A DNA stretch of 64,000 nt, from contig NZ_BARE01000002.1 in assembly GCF_000367345.1 (NCBI RefSeq), positions 62,001-126,000 on the forward strand. Direction: 5' to 3'. Shown piece after piece: positions 45,047 through 55,429 of the stretch. A program made the translations under genes and the position numbers. The stretch's first letter is position 1. Each line of letters begins with the position of its first letter. The notes under the pieces were generated by a model. The model did no database searches. It was not told the origin of the DNA and saw nothing but the letters and a program-made list of their open reading frames with translations. This DNA is from Sphingobium xenophagum NBRC 107872. Lineage in GTDB: Bacteria; Pseudomonadota; Alphaproteobacteria; Sphingomonadales; Sphingomonadaceae.

Positions 45047-45274
45047 TCAAGCGGCGAGCATGCCGTTTGGCAGGGCGCGGTTGGCGCTGCGCGCGGAGGG
45101 GATGACGCGCGGGCGGCGGATACGGACATGATAGACGGGCGCGTCCTGCGGAATGGGCTGGAACAGCAAGGCCGCCACCATTTTGTCATGATAGTGGAGC
45201 AGCATCCACGCGATCGTGCCGATGGCCATCATGAAGGCCAGGGTAAACAGGGTCACTGCAACGAATGTGAACAT
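45047..45274 (-). CDS. Small membrane protein
   Basis: 75 residues from ATG 45274, with GAAAG eight bases upstream. One hydrophobic helix (FTFVAVTLFTLAFMMAIGTIAWMLL) precedes a basic soluble tail (HVRIRRPRVIPSARSANRALPN). No family recognised. Convergent with pssA; could be a shadow, but the helix and spacing favour a real gene. Confidence 0.5.
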   Translation of the reverse strand: MFTFVAVTLFTLAFMMAIGTIAWMLLHYHDKMVAALLFQPIPQDAPVYHVRIRRPRVIPSARSANRALPNGMLAA

Positions 45275-45531
45275 GGAGATCACTTTCTATCTTGCCATTT
45301 GCACGGCTTGTCCCACAATGACGGTTCAAACGGCGGTTAGGCCCATTTGTTCCGCTTGTTCACGTTATGTTCCTATCTTTGGGGCAAGTCAACCCCTTGC
45401 GCAATGTTTCGCCTGCCGTTAAAGGCGCGCCCTATTCCACATGGGAATCGACATATCCGGTGCCGGCGGGGTCTTTGAGGCTCCTTCCCGGTTCCTGATT
45501 CCCAGAGGCACAACCGGAAGGAGAATATCTT

Positions 45532-46290
45532 ATGGCGGCACCTGTCGTCACCATGCACCAATTGATCGACGCTGGCGCGCATTTCGGCCACCAGACGCAT
45601 CGCTGGAACCCGCGCATGAAGCCGTACATCTTCGGCGAGCGCAACGGCATCCACATTCTCGACCTGTCGCAGACCGTGCCTTTGTTCGGCCGTGCGCTCG
45701 ACTTCGTGTCGTCGACCGTAGCCGCTGGCGGCAAGGTGCTGTTCGTGGGCACCAAGCGCCAGGCACAGGACCCGATCGCTGACGCTGCGCGCAAGTCCGG
45801 CCAGCATTTCGTCAACCATCGCTGGCTGGGCGGCATGCTCACTAACTGGAAGACGATTTCGGGTTCGATCAAGCGTCTCAAGACCCTTGAGGAAAAGCTG
45901 TCGGGCGACACCCACGGCTTCACCAAGAAGGAAGTGCTCCAGATGACTCGCGAGCGCGAGAAGCTGGAACTGTCGCTGGGCGGCATCCGTGACATGAACG
46001 GCATTCCCGACGTCATGTTCGTGATCGACGCCAACAAGGAAGAACTGGCGATCAAGGAAGCCAATACGCTGGGTATCCCGGTCGTTGCGATCCTCGATTC
46101 CAACGTTTCGCCCGACGGCATCGCTTTCCCGGTTCCCGCGAACGACGACGCCAGCCGCGCCATCCGCCTGTATTGCGAGGCCATTGCCGCCGCCGCCACC
46201 AAGGGCAACCGTGGTGCGCAGCAGGCTTCGGGTGTCGACCTGGGCGCGATGGACGAGCCGATGGCTGAAGAGGTTGTCGCCGAAGCCTGA
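45532..46290 (+). CDS. rpsB: 30S ribosomal protein S2
   Basis: 252 residues. [37 protein letters not shown] is the classic start; [29 protein letters not shown] and [12 protein letters not shown] follow. AAGGAGAATATCTT lies before the ATG. The 257-bp leader region (45275-45531) probably contains the promoter; no specific leader structure was resolved. Confidence 0.96.
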   Translation: MAAPVVTMHQLIDAGAHFGHQTHRWNPRMKPYIFGERNGIHILDLSQTVPLFGRALDFVSSTVAAGGKVLFVGTKRQAQDPIADAARKSGQHFVNHRWLGGMLTNWKTISGSIKRLKTLEEKLSGDTHGFTKKEVLQMTREREKLELSLGGIRDMNGIPDVMFVIDANKEELAIKEANTLGIPVVAILDSNVSPDGIAFPVPANDDASRAIRLYCEAIAAAATKGNRGAQQASGVDLGAMDEPMAEEVVAEA

Positions 46291-46319
46291 AGGCGTCGCA
46301 CAACCGTAAGACTGAAAGG

Positions 46320-46350
46320 CTAGGGCGCGCTCTTTGGAGACGCGCCCTAG
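46320..46350 (+). terminator. Hairpin between rpsB and tsf
   Basis: Perfect 10-bp arms CTAGGGCGCG and CGCGCCCTAG with an 11-nt loop. Only a partial T-rich tail follows, so it probably attenuates rather than stops transcription into tsf. Confidence 0.6.
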
Positions 46351-46402
46351 TGCTTGTTCAAGACCCGCTTGTTTGAACCACAAATATATTAGGAGCCGAA
46401 AC

Positions 46403-47332
46403 ATGGCCGATATTACCGCCGCCACCGTCAAGGAACTGCGCGACCGTTCGGGCGCCGGCATGATGGATTGCAAGAAGGCGCTGACCGAAACCAACGGCGA
46501 CATCGAAGCGGCGACCGACTGGCTGCGCGCCAAGGGTCTGGCCGCTGCGCAGAAGAAGTCGAGCCGTACCGCGGCCGAAGGCCTGGTCGGCGTCGCCGTT
46601 GCCGGGACGAAGGGCGTTGCCGTCGAAGTGAACAGCGAAACCGATTTCGTTGCCAAGAACGAGCAGTTCCAGGATTTCGTCCGCACCGTGTCGACCATCG
46701 CGCTGGAAAGCGGCGTGAGCGATGCTGAAGCGCTGCTTGCGGCATCCTGTCCGTCGGGTGGCACCGTGTCCGAAAAGCTGGTCGCCAACATCGCGACCAT
46801 CGGCGAAAACCAGAATGTCCGTCGCGTCGCGCATGTGTCGGTGAACCAGGGCGTCGTCGTTCCCTATGTTCACAACGCCGCCGCACCGGGCCTGGGCAAG
46901 ATCGGCGTGCTCGTCGCGCTGGAAGGCGACGCGCCTGCCGACACGATGGAAACGCTGGGCAAGCAGATCGCAATGCACATCGCCGCTGCCTTCCCGCTGG
47001 CTCTGTCGGCTGCCGACATCGATCCGGTCCAGTTGGAGCGTGAGCGCGCCATTGCGACCGAGAAGGCCGCCGAATCGGGCAAGCCCGCCGAGATCATCGC
47101 CAAGATGGTCGATGGCGCGGTGGCCAAATATGCCAAGGAAAATGCGCTTCTGTCGCAGCTGTTCGTGATGGACAACAAGACCCCGATCGCCGACGTGGTG
47201 GCCAAGGCCGCCAAGGAAGCGGGCGCGTCGATCACCCTGACGAGCTATGTCCGCTTCCAGCTGGGCGAAGGCATCGAGAAGGAAGTCAGCGACTTTGCCG
47301 CCGAAGTCGCGGCAGCGGCTGGCGTTGCCTGA
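46403..47332 (+). CDS. tsf: Elongation factor Ts
   Basis: 309 residues from ATG 46403 with AGGAG at 46391-46395. The N-terminal UBA-like part reads [41 protein letters not shown]; then [13 protein letters not shown], and the core dimerisation repeats follow. It exchanges GDP for GTP on EF-Tu. Confidence 0.96.
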   Translation: MADITAATVKELRDRSGAGMMDCKKALTETNGDIEAATDWLRAKGLAAAQKKSSRTAAEGLVGVAVAGTKGVAVEVNSETDFVAKNEQFQDFVRTVSTIALESGVSDAEALLAASCPSGGTVSEKLVANIATIGENQNVRRVAHVSVNQGVVVPYVHNAAAPGLGKIGVLVALEGDAPADTMETLGKQIAMHIAAAFPLALSAADIDPVQLERERAIATEKAAESGKPAEIIAKMVDGAVAKYAKENALLSQLFVMDNKTPIADVVAKAAKEAGASITLTSYVRFQLGEGIEKEVSDFAAEVAAAAGVA

Positions 47333-47513
47333 CGCATAGTCGGTTCGCTTTGGCGCGTCGGTCGGGAAACTTCGCTCGACAGACGCGCAGCGAACGGACA
47401 AGGGGGGTGGCGTGAATCGCCAAAACCCCGCTTCACATACTGGCGCGCACTGCTAAGGTGCGCGCCATTTCCTTGCCCAGAGTTGGGCCCCGACCAGATG
47501 GAATTTGCCCCGC

Positions 47514-48239
47514 ATGACCCGGCCATCCTTCAAGCGCATATTGCTGAAATTGTCTGGCGAGGTGCTGATGGGATCGGGCCAGTTCGGGATAGACCCCGAA
47601 ACCGTCGATCGGGTCGCAGGCGAGATCGCCGCGGCCAAGGAAGCCGGGTTCGAGCTGTGCGTCGTGGTGGGCGGCGGCAATATCTTCCGTGGTCTGGCCG
47701 GCGCGGCCAAGGGCTTTGACCGCACCAGCGCCGACTATATGGGCATGCTGGCAACCGTCATGAACGCGCTGGCGGTACAGAATGCCCTGGAGAAGATGGG
47801 ATGCGATACGCGCGTCCAGTCGGCAATTCCGATGGCGTCGGTGTGCGAACCCTATATCCGGCGCAAGGCGGTGCGGCATATGGAAAAGGGCCGGATCGTC
47901 ATCTTCGCGGCGGGCACGGGCAATCCCTTCTTCACCACCGACACGACCGCCGCCCTGCGCGCGGCCGAAATGAATTGCGACGCGATCTTCAAGGGCACCA
48001 GCGTGGACGGCGTTTATAATGCCGATCCCAAGAAGGTGCCCAGCGCCACCCGATATGACGAAATCAGTTTCGACCGGGTGCTGAACGACAATCTCAAGGT
48101 CATGGACGCCAGCGCGATTGCGCTGTGCCGTGACAATCATATTCCCATCGTCGTGTTCAACATCCGCGAAACCGGCAATCTGGCGACTGTGCTGGCCGGG
48201 CAGGGCGTGGCGACGATCGTACAAAATCAGGAGAGCTGA
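47514..48239 (+). CDS. pyrH: Uridylate kinase
   Basis: 241 residues from ATG 47514; a TTG at 47505 is an alternative. [39 protein letters not shown]-like contacts and [17 protein letters not shown] are marks of the bacterial UMP kinase. It phosphorylates UMP and feeds UDP-sugar and nucleotide pools. Confidence 0.95.
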   Translation: MTRPSFKRILLKLSGEVLMGSGQFGIDPETVDRVAGEIAAAKEAGFELCVVVGGGNIFRGLAGAAKGFDRTSADYMGMLATVMNALAVQNALEKMGCDTRVQSAIPMASVCEPYIRRKAVRHMEKGRIVIFAAGTGNPFFTTDTTAALRAAEMNCDAIFKGTSVDGVYNADPKKVPSATRYDEISFDRVLNDNLKVMDASAIALCRDNHIPIVVFNIRETGNLATVLAGQGVATIVQNQES

Positions 48240-48243
48240 TCAC

Positions 48244-48801
48244 ATGGCGCAATATGACAAATCGGACCTGGAACGCCGCATGGCTGGCGCGGTCGAATCG
48301 CTCAAGGGCGATCTTTCGGGCCTGCGCACCGGGCGTGCCAATGTGATGCTGCTCGATCCGGTGACCGTCACCGTCTATGGCGCGTCGATGCCGCTCAATC
48401 AGGTGGCGACCGTATCCGCGCCCGAACCGCGCATGTTGTCGGTGCAGGTGTGGGACAAGACCAATGTGGGGCCGGTGGACAAGGCGATCCGGTCTGCGGG
48501 GCTGGGCCTGAACCCCATCGTCGATGGACAGACGCTGCGCCTGCCGATCCCCGACCTGACCGAGGAACGCCGCAAGGAACTGGCCAAGCTGGCGAGCAAA
48601 TATGCCGAAGCGGCGCGCATCGCGGTGCGCAACGTGCGGCGCGACGGCATGGACAGCCTGAAGGCCGACGAGAAGAAGGGCGAAATCAGCGAGGACGAAC
48701 GCAAGCGCAAGGAAGCCGAAGTCCAGAAGCTGACCGACGGCGTGATTGCCGAGCTGGATGCGACCTTCGCGGCCAAGGAAAAGGAAATTCTCGGCCAGTA
48801 A
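48244..48801 (+). CDS. frr: Ribosome recycling factor
   Basis: 185 residues. Starts [49 protein letters not shown] and [17 protein letters not shown] segments ([18 protein letters not shown]) are diagnostic. It frees ribosomes after termination together with EF-G. It is 4 bp from pyrH. Confidence 0.96.
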   Translation: MAQYDKSDLERRMAGAVESLKGDLSGLRTGRANVMLLDPVTVTVYGASMPLNQVATVSAPEPRMLSVQVWDKTNVGPVDKAIRSAGLGLNPIVDGQTLRLPIPDLTEERRKELAKLASKYAEAARIAVRNVRRDGMDSLKADEKKGEISEDERKRKEAEVQKLTDGVIAELDATFAAKEKEILGQ

Positions 48802-48844
48802 GCCGGGATGTTCCGCCCATGATCCGCGCAACCCCCACCGACTG

Positions 48845-49585
48845 ATGGCGACGCAAGTCCGGCCCGATCTGTCCCAGGCCGCGCCCGCCCATGGCGCGCG
48901 CCATGTCGCCATCATCATGGACGGCAATGGTCGCTGGGCGAAGAAGCGGCTGCTGCCGCGTATCGCCGGTCATCGTGCCGGGGTAGAAGCGGTGCGGCGC
49001 GTGTCGCGCGCTGCGCGGGAGATGGGGCTGGAGTGCCTGACGCTCTACGCTTTCTCGTCGGAAAACTGGAAGCGGCCCGCCAGCGAAGTCGCGGACCTGA
49101 TGGGGCTGCTGCGCCATTTCATCAAGGCGGATCTGGACGAATTTCATGCCAATGGCGTGCGGTTGCGGATCATCGGCAATTACAAGGCGCTGGAGCCTTC
49201 GCTGGTCGCGCTGATCGATGAGGCGGTGGCGCGCACGGCGGGCAATAGCGGGCCGATCATCGCGATCGCGCTCAACTATGGCGCGCAGGATGAGATGGTG
49301 CGTGCGGTCCAGGCCATGGCGCAGCGGGTCGCGGCGGGCGAGATTGCCGCAGACGCGATTGGCGTGGGCGATATTGATGCGGCGCTCGACACGGCTGATC
49401 TGCCGCCGCTCGACCTGCTGATCCGCACGTCGGGCGAGCAGCGCCTGAGCAATTTCATGCTGTGGCAGGCGGCCTATGCCGAGTTGTATTTCACTGACAT
49501 GCTGTGGCCCGATTTCGACGCCCAGGCTCTGGCGCAGGCGCTGGATGCTTTCCGTTTGAGGGACCGCCGTTTCGGCGGGCTGTGA
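48845..49585 (+). CDS. uppS: Undecaprenyl diphosphate synthase
   Basis: 246 residues from ATG 48845. HVAIIMDGNGRWAKKRLLPR carries the catalytic Asp, then GHRAGVEAVRR, LYAFSSENWKRP, and LLIRTSGEQRLSNFMLWQ-type end of the substrate site. It makes the C55 carrier lipid of peptidoglycan and surface glycans. The stop overlaps the cdsA start as GTGA. Confidence 0.95.
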   Translation: MATQVRPDLSQAAPAHGARHVAIIMDGNGRWAKKRLLPRIAGHRAGVEAVRRVSRAAREMGLECLTLYAFSSENWKRPASEVADLMGLLRHFIKADLDEFHANGVRLRIIGNYKALEPSLVALIDEAVARTAGNSGPIIAIALNYGAQDEMVRAVQAMAQRVAAGEIAADAIGVGDIDAALDTADLPPLDLLIRTSGEQRLSNFMLWQAAYAELYFTDMLWPDFDAQALAQALDAFRLRDRRFGGL

Positions 49586-50367
49586 GCGGCATGGGCAGTG
49601 AATTGCGCACCCGCGCCGTCGTGGGCGTCGTACTGATTGCGGTGGCGCTGGGTGCGTTGCTGTCTGGCGGGCTGCTGTTCTGGGCGCTGCTGTCGGTGGC
49701 GGGCGTGCTGATGCAGGCCGAATGGGCCGATTTGAGCGGCGCATCGGCCGATCACAAGAAATTGTCGATGTACGCCGTTTCGGTGCCGCTGGCGATATTA
49801 TGCCCGCTGGCCGCTGGCCTGTCCTGGTTTGCGATCGGCCTGCTGGTTGCGGCTTTTCTGTTCGTGATCGGGGGGACCCGATCCGTCCGGCTGGCGCTGG
49901 GTGTCCTGTATGTCTGCCTGCCGGTCATGGCGCTGCTGTTCCTGCGCGGGCAGGGGCCGAACATCTTTGGCCTGACGCTGGCGCTGTGGGCGCTGGCCCT
50001 GGTGTGGGCGACGGATATTGGCGCCTATTTTGCGGGCCGGTCGATCGGTGGACCGAAGCTGGCGCCGCGGATCAGCCCGTCCAAGACCTGGTCGGGGCTG
50101 GGTGGCGGCGTAGTGGCGGCGTTGCTGATCGGATTTCTGTTGCACCGTTTTGCCGGGCTGCCGATCGAACTGGCGGCGGCAAGCGGCCTGCTGGCGGTGG
50201 CGGCGCAGGCGGGCGATCTGCTGGAAAGCGCGATGAAGCGGCGGGCGGGGGTCAAGGATAGCGGATCGCTGCTGCCGGGTCATGGCGGCGTGCTGGACCG
50301 GCTCGACGGGGTGGTGACCGCCGCGCCGCTGGCCGCCCTGCTCTATCTGATGCTGGTGCTGCGATGA
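49582..50367 (+). CDS. cdsA: Phosphatidate cytidylyltransferase
   Basis: 261 residues from GTG 49582; ATG 49591 is an alternative. Six to eight membrane helices. The C-terminal signature is visible as SAMKRRAGVKDSGSLLPGHG followed by GVLDRLDG, together with ATDIGAYFAGRSIGGPKLAP and SPSKTWSG. It makes CDP-diacylglycerol, the donor for pssA. Coupled to uppS and dxr. Confidence 0.95.
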   Translation: MSGMGSELRTRAVVGVVLIAVALGALLSGGLLFWALLSVAGVLMQAEWADLSGASADHKKLSMYAVSVPLAILCPLAAGLSWFAIGLLVAAFLFVIGGTRSVRLALGVLYVCLPVMALLFLRGQGPNIFGLTLALWALALVWATDIGAYFAGRSIGGPKLAPRISPSKTWSGLGGGVVAALLIGFLLHRFAGLPIELAAASGLLAVAAQAGDLLESAMKRRAGVKDSGSLLPGHGGVLDRLDGVVTAAPLAALLYLMLVLR

Positions 50368-51524
50368 CGCGGAAGGTTTCGATTTTCGGCGCGACCGGGT
50401 CGGTGGGCCAGTCGACACTGGACCTGATCCGGCGGGATCGCGACGCCTATGACGTGGTGGCGCTGACGGCGAACAGTGACCTGGACAGTCTGGCGGCGCT
50501 GGCGCGGGAGGCGGGCGCCAAGGTGGCGGTCATCGGCCAGGAGCGGCTGTACGGCGCGCTGAAGGAGGCGCTGGCCGGGACGGCGATCGAGGCGGCGGCG
50601 GGCGAGCAGGCGCTGGTCGATGTCGCGGGGGCCGGGGCGGACTGGACGATGGCGGCGATCGTGGGGTGCGCAGGGTTGCGGCCGACCATGGCGGCGCTGA
50701 AGGCGGGCGGCACGGTGGCGCTGGCCAACAAGGAATCGCTGGTGTCGGCGGGCGGGCTGATGATGGCGGCGGCTGGCGTGTCCGGCACGACATTATTGCC
50801 GGTGGACAGTGAGCATAATGCGATTTTCCAATGCCTTGCCGGCAGTTCTTTAGAAGATGTCGCGCGCATTACGCTGACCGCCAGCGGCGGGCCGTTCCGC
50901 ACGCGGAGCCGGGCGGAGATGGCCGACATCACCCCCGCGCAGGCGGTCGCGCATCCCAACTGGTCGATGGGCGCCAAGATCAGCGTCGATAGCGCGACGA
51001 TGATGAACAAGGGGCTGGAGCTGATCGAGGCGGCGCATCTGTTCCCCGTCGGCCTAGACCGGATCGAGATATTGGTCCACCCGCAATCCGTGATCCATTC
51101 GATGGTCGAATATCGCGACCGATCGACGCTGGCGCAGCTGGGATCGCCCGATATGCGGATACCGATCGCCCATGCGCTCGCCTGGCCCCAGCGGATCGCG
51201 ACGCCGTGTCAGCCGCTCGACCTGGCCCGGATCGGCCGGCTGGATTTCGAAGCGCCCGATCAGGATCGCTTCCCCGCCTTGCGCCTGACGCGCGAAGCGG
51301 CGGCGGCTGGCGGGGCGATGCCCGCGATCCTGAACGCAGCCAATGAGGCGGCGGTCGCGGCGTTTCTGGGCGGCAGGATCGGCTTCCTTGATATCGCCAT
51401 GATTGTGGAGGAAGTATTGAACCGCTATAGCGCGCCGACGCCCTCCACGATTGAAGACGTGCTGGCGGCGGACGCCGGTGCGCGTGCCGTGGCGGGCGAT
51501 GTGATGGAAAGATTGACGGTTTGA
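50364..51524 (+). CDS. dxr: 1-deoxy-D-xylulose 5-phosphate reductoisomerase
   Basis: 386 residues. NADPH loop KVSIFGATGSVGQSTLDLI, LANKESLVSAG, then PVDSEHNAIFQC, SGGPFRTRSRAEMADITPAQAVAHPNW and NKGLELIEAAHLF for metal and substrate. It makes methylerythritol phosphate for the isoprenoids that uppS consumes. Starts inside the cdsA stop. Confidence 0.96.
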   Translation: MTRKVSIFGATGSVGQSTLDLIRRDRDAYDVVALTANSDLDSLAALAREAGAKVAVIGQERLYGALKEALAGTAIEAAAGEQALVDVAGAGADWTMAAIVGCAGLRPTMAALKAGGTVALANKESLVSAGGLMMAAAGVSGTTLLPVDSEHNAIFQCLAGSSLEDVARITLTASGGPFRTRSRAEMADITPAQAVAHPNWSMGAKISVDSATMMNKGLELIEAAHLFPVGLDRIEILVHPQSVIHSMVEYRDRSTLAQLGSPDMRIPIAHALAWPQRIATPCQPLDLARIGRLDFEAPDQDRFPALRLTREAAAAGGAMPAILNAANEAAVAAFLGGRIGFLDIAMIVEEVLNRYSAPTPSTIEDVLAADAGARAVAGDVMERLTV

Positions 51525-52654
51525 TCCACAATCCCGGTTTTCTGCTGACTGTTCTGGCATTTGTGGCGGTCATCGGGCCGCTCGTTTTCGTGCATGAGCT
51601 GGGCCATTATCTGGTCGGGCGCTGGTGCGGGGTGAAGGCGGAGGCGTTTTCGATCGGCTTCGGGCCGGAACTGTTCGCCTGGGTCGACAAGCGCGGCACG
51701 CGCTGGCGCGTCGCGGCGCTGCCGCTGGGCGGCTATGTCCGCTTCAAGGGCGACATGAACGCGGCCAGCATGACCGATCCGGCCTGGCTGGAACTGCCCG
51801 CCGCCGAGCGGGCGCAGAGCTTTCCGGCCAAGCCGCTGTGGCAGCGCGCGGCGATCGTGGCGGCGGGGCCGGCGATCAATTTCCTGTTCGCGATCCTGAT
51901 ATTGGCGACGTTCGCCTTCGTGCATGGCGAAAGCCGGACTCCGGCGGTTGCGGGACAGGTGCAGCCGGGCAGCGCGGCGGCGGCGGCGGGGATATTGCCG
52001 GGCGACCGGATCGTGTCGCTGGGCGGGCGCGAGATGACGACCTTCGACGATATTCGTCTCTATGCCCAGATCCGTCCCGGCGAAGCGGTCGCCATGGTGA
52101 TCGAGCGCGATGGCAGGACGTTCGCCAAGGACGGCAAGATCGGCAGCGTGACCGAGGATGACGGCTTCGGGAACAAGTTCCAGATCGGCCGGTTGGGGCT
52201 GGCCCCCGGCGATCCGGTGGTCGAGCCGGTAAGCCTGTTGCGTGCACCGGTGGTCGCTGTGGAGCGGACAGGGCAGATCGTCCGCACCATGGTCGAGACG
52301 ATGGGCCAGATCATCAGTGGTGGCCGATCGGTCAAGGAACTGGGCGGCCCGTTGAAGATCGCGCAGGTTTCCGGGCAGGCGGCGACGATGGGGCTGGAAA
52401 GCTTCATCTTCTTCGTCGCGCTTATCTCGATTAACTTGGGGTTCATCAACTTGTTGCCAATCCCGATGCTGGATGGCGGGCATCTGCTGTTTTACGGGAT
52501 AGAGGCGGTGCAGCGGCGGCCGGTCAGCGAACGGGTGCAGGAATGGGCCTATAAATCTGGCCTGGCCGCGCTGCTGACCATGATGGTGCTGGTGACTTTC
52601 AACGATTTGTCGTCTTTCGGGCTTTGGAAAAGCCTGTCCGGCTTGATCGGCTGA
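51521..52654 (+). CDS. rseP: RIP metalloprotease RseP
   Basis: 377 residues from a TTG that overlaps the dxr stop (TTGA). Zinc site HELGHY in the first helix and the LDGGHLL-type NLLPIPMLDGGHLLFYG near the end; a PDZ domain between (about residues 125-215). It cleaves membrane anti-sigma factors and leftover signal peptides within the inner membrane. Confidence 0.93.
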   Translation: MIHNPGFLLTVLAFVAVIGPLVFVHELGHYLVGRWCGVKAEAFSIGFGPELFAWVDKRGTRWRVAALPLGGYVRFKGDMNAASMTDPAWLELPAAERAQSFPAKPLWQRAAIVAAGPAINFLFAILILATFAFVHGESRTPAVAGQVQPGSAAAAAGILPGDRIVSLGGREMTTFDDIRLYAQIRPGEAVAMVIERDGRTFAKDGKIGSVTEDDGFGNKFQIGRLGLAPGDPVVEPVSLLRAPVVAVERTGQIVRTMVETMGQIISGGRSVKELGGPLKIAQVSGQAATMGLESFIFFVALISINLGFINLLPIPMLDGGHLLFYGIEAVQRRPVSERVQEWAYKSGLAALLTMMVLVTFNDLSSFGLWKSLSGLIG

Positions 52655-52732
52655 CGCGCATGGGGCAGGGAGGCGCGGTTTGGCGTCGTCTGTGTCGGCG
52701 GAAACAATTTTATACTGTTTGAGGTGATGCGG

Positions 52733-55429
52733 GTGACAGCGATGATGAGCAGCAAGAGGCAGCGCCCGGTCGTCACGGCCCTGTTGGCGACGACGATGAT
52801 CGCCGGGCTGACAGCGGTTCCGGCAAAGGCGCAGCAGGCTGCTCCCCCGGCCGGTGCACCGGCGCTGGCGCCGCCCGTTGCCCCGGCACCGGTGGGTACG
52901 ATCCGCGCAATCAATGTCACCGGCACCCAGCGGCTGGAGCCGGACACGATCCTGTCCTACACCAAGCTGCGCGTCGGCCAGCCCTTCACCCAGGAAACGC
53001 TCGATCAGGGTCTGCGCGACCTGTACGAGACCGAATTGTTCGCCGACGTCCAGATCCGCAACGACAATGGCACACTGACGGTCGAGGTGAAGGAAAATCC
53101 GGTCATCAACCGCATCGTGCTGGAAGGCAACAAGCGGCTGAAGGACGACAAGATCCGGCCAGAAATCAAGCTGGCCCCGCGCCAGATCTATACCCGTTCC
53201 AAGGTCCGCGCCGATGTGGCTCGCATCATCGAACTCTATCGTCGTCAGGGCCGCTTTGCCGCCAGCGTCGAACCCAAGATGGTGCAGCTCGACCAGAATC
53301 GTGTCGACATTGTCTTTGAAATTACCGAAGGGCCCAAGTCCAAGGTTCGCCAGATCAACATCATCGGCAATGACAAGTTCAAGGACGGCGAACTGCGCAG
53401 CCAGATGGTGACCAAGCAGTCACGCTGGTTCCGCATCTTTTCGTCGGGCACCAGCTATGATCCCGATCGCCTGGCCTATGACCAGCAGAAGCTGCGCCAA
53501 TTCTACCTGACCGAAGGCTATGCCGATTTCCGGGTGATTTCGGCCGTGGCGGAACTGACGCCGGACAAGCAGGACTTTATCATCACCTATGTGGTGGAAG
53601 AGGGCGATCGCTACAAATTTGGCGATGTGAAGGTCGAATCCGACATTCGCGACCTGTCGGGCGATGGGCTGACCAAGCGCCTGCCGATGAAGAAGGGCGA
53701 CTGGTATAACGCCAAGCTGGTCGAGGATACGGTCGATACGCTGAGCGAGACTGCCGGCCTGTTCGGCTATGCCTTTGCCGACGTGTCGCCCGATTTCCAG
53801 CGCGACAAGGATACGCTGACGATGGGGATCAATTTCCGCATCGCCAATGCGCCGCGCGTCTATGTCGAGCGGGTCGACATCAACGGCAATACGTTGACGC
53901 AGGACAAGGTGGTACGCCGCGAATTCCGTCTGGCCGAAGGGGACGCGTTCAACAGCTTCCTGGTCAAGCGGTCGAAGGACCGGATCAACTCGCTCGGCTT
54001 CTTCCAGGAGAAGCTGGACGTGGAGCAGAAGCCCGGTTCCGCGCCTGACCGGATCATCCTGGAAACCAATGTGCAGGAAAAATCGACCGGCGAATTGTCG
54101 CTGTCGGCCGGTTTCTCGTCGCTGGAACGCTTCATCGTGTCCGCATCGATCACCCAGCGCAATTTCCGCGGCAAGGGCCAGGAACTGCGCACGTCCGTCA
54201 ATTACTCGGCCTATAGCAAGTCGGTCGAAGTCGGGTTCACCGAACCCTATTTCCTGGACAAGAATATCGCGCTGGGCGGCGACATCTATCGCCGCGATCT
54301 CAACAGCTTCCGGTTCCTGGGCAACGGGACCAACAGTCGCGATACGACCTATGAACAGACGACCACCGGCTTTCAGATCCGGGCGGGCGTACCGATCACC
54401 GAATATATGTCGCTGGCGCTGCGTTACAGCCTCAATTTCGACGATGTGACGCTCGACAGGGCGACCTATTATTCCGATCCCGATGGCGCGGGTCCGCTGG
54501 CGGAGCGTTGCGACCCGCTGCTCGCCGGTCGTTATCTGTGCGACGCGATTGGCAAGCGGACGACATCGTCGCTTGGCTACTCGCTGATTTATGACACGCG
54601 CGACAACCGCATCCGCCCGACGCGGGGCAACAATGTGGTGCTAAGCCAGGATTTCGCGGGTCTGGGCGGCAGCGTCAAATATGTCCGCACGCGCGTCAAC
54701 GCCTCCAAATTCTGGCCGCTGGGCGCGGGCTTCATCTTCTCCCTGTCGGGTGAGGGCGGCTACATTCATTCGCTGGAAGGCGAGCGGCTCGACCCGGACG
54801 GCAACCCGACCGAGCGCATCCGGCTGGTTGATCGCTTCTTCCTTGGCGAACCACAGTTCCGCGGCTTCAACATCCGCGGCGTGGGTCCACGGGTGAAGCG
54901 CTACTTCCTCCAGGCCACGACCGATGAGAACAACAACATCACCGGTTATGACCGGGTCACTGGCCGGAACAACATCACCGACGACGCGCTGGGAGGCCGC
55001 ATCTATTACCAGGCGCGGGCCGAAGTGGAGATACCACTGGGATCGGGCGCGCGTGAAATGGGGCTGCGGCCGTCGATCTTTGTCGACGCAGGCGCGGTGG
55101 CCGGCATCAAGGATCCGGTGCTGATCAACGGCAATGGCAGCTTCGCCGGCTATTGCGACCCAACGACCAACGCACCGACCGGATCGACGCGGGTACGCGC
55201 CACCGGCACGGCGCGGGCGCCGGTCTGCGGCACCAATTTCACCTTCTCGGGCGGCAATTTCGAGGAAGAATATCTCGGCGACACGCTCAAGCCGCGCCTG
55301 TCGGTCGGCTTTGGCGTCAACTGGAACTCGCCCTTCGGCCCGTTCCGTATCGACATCGCCAAGGCGCTGCTGAAAGAACCAGGGGACGACACCAAGCTCA
55401 TCACCTTCAACGTAGGGACTCAATTCTGA
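52733..55429 (+). CDS. bamA: Outer membrane protein assembly factor BamA
   Basis: About 898 residues. Several starts are in frame (GTG 52724, ATG 52727, GTG 52733, ATG 52742); GAGGTG at 52721-52726 spaces best with 52733. Signal peptide ends near AKAQQ. Five POTRA repeats begin at GTIRAINVTGTQRLEPDTIL and a 16-strand barrel contains the conserved FFLGEPQFRGFNIRG-type loop region and the terminal FNVGTQF. It folds outer-membrane proteins, including the TonB receptor. Confidence 0.94.
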   Translation: MTAMMSSKRQRPVVTALLATTMIAGLTAVPAKAQQAAPPAGAPALAPPVAPAPVGTIRAINVTGTQRLEPDTILSYTKLRVGQPFTQETLDQGLRDLYETELFADVQIRNDNGTLTVEVKENPVINRIVLEGNKRLKDDKIRPEIKLAPRQIYTRSKVRADVARIIELYRRQGRFAASVEPKMVQLDQNRVDIVFEITEGPKSKVRQINIIGNDKFKDGELRSQMVTKQSRWFRIFSSGTSYDPDRLAYDQQKLRQFYLTEGYADFRVISAVAELTPDKQDFIITYVVEEGDRYKFGDVKVESDIRDLSGDGLTKRLPMKKGDWYNAKLVEDTVDTLSETAGLFGYAFADVSPDFQRDKDTLTMGINFRIANAPRVYVERVDINGNTLTQDKVVRREFRLAEGDAFNSFLVKRSKDRINSLGFFQEKLDVEQKPGSAPDRIILETNVQEKSTGELSLSAGFSSLERFIVSASITQRNFRGKGQELRTSVNYSAYSKSVEVGFTEPYFLDKNIALGGDIYRRDLNSFRFLGNGTNSRDTTYEQTTTGFQIRAGVPITEYMSLALRYSLNFDDVTLDRATYYSDPDGAGPLAERCDPLLAGRYLCDAIGKRTTSSLGYSLIYDTRDNRIRPTRGNNVVLSQDFAGLGGSVKYVRTRVNASKFWPLGAGFIFSLSGEGGYIHSLEGERLDPDGNPTERIRLVDRFFLGEPQFRGFNIRGVGPRVKRYFLQATTDENNNITGYDRVTGRNNITDDALGGRIYYQARAEVEIPLGSGAREMGLRPSIFVDAGAVAGIKDPVLINGNGSFAGYCDPTTNAPTGSTRVRATGTARAPVCGTNFTFSGGNFEEEYLGDTLKPRLSVGFGVNWNSPFGPFRIDIAKALLKEPGDDTKLITFNVGTQF

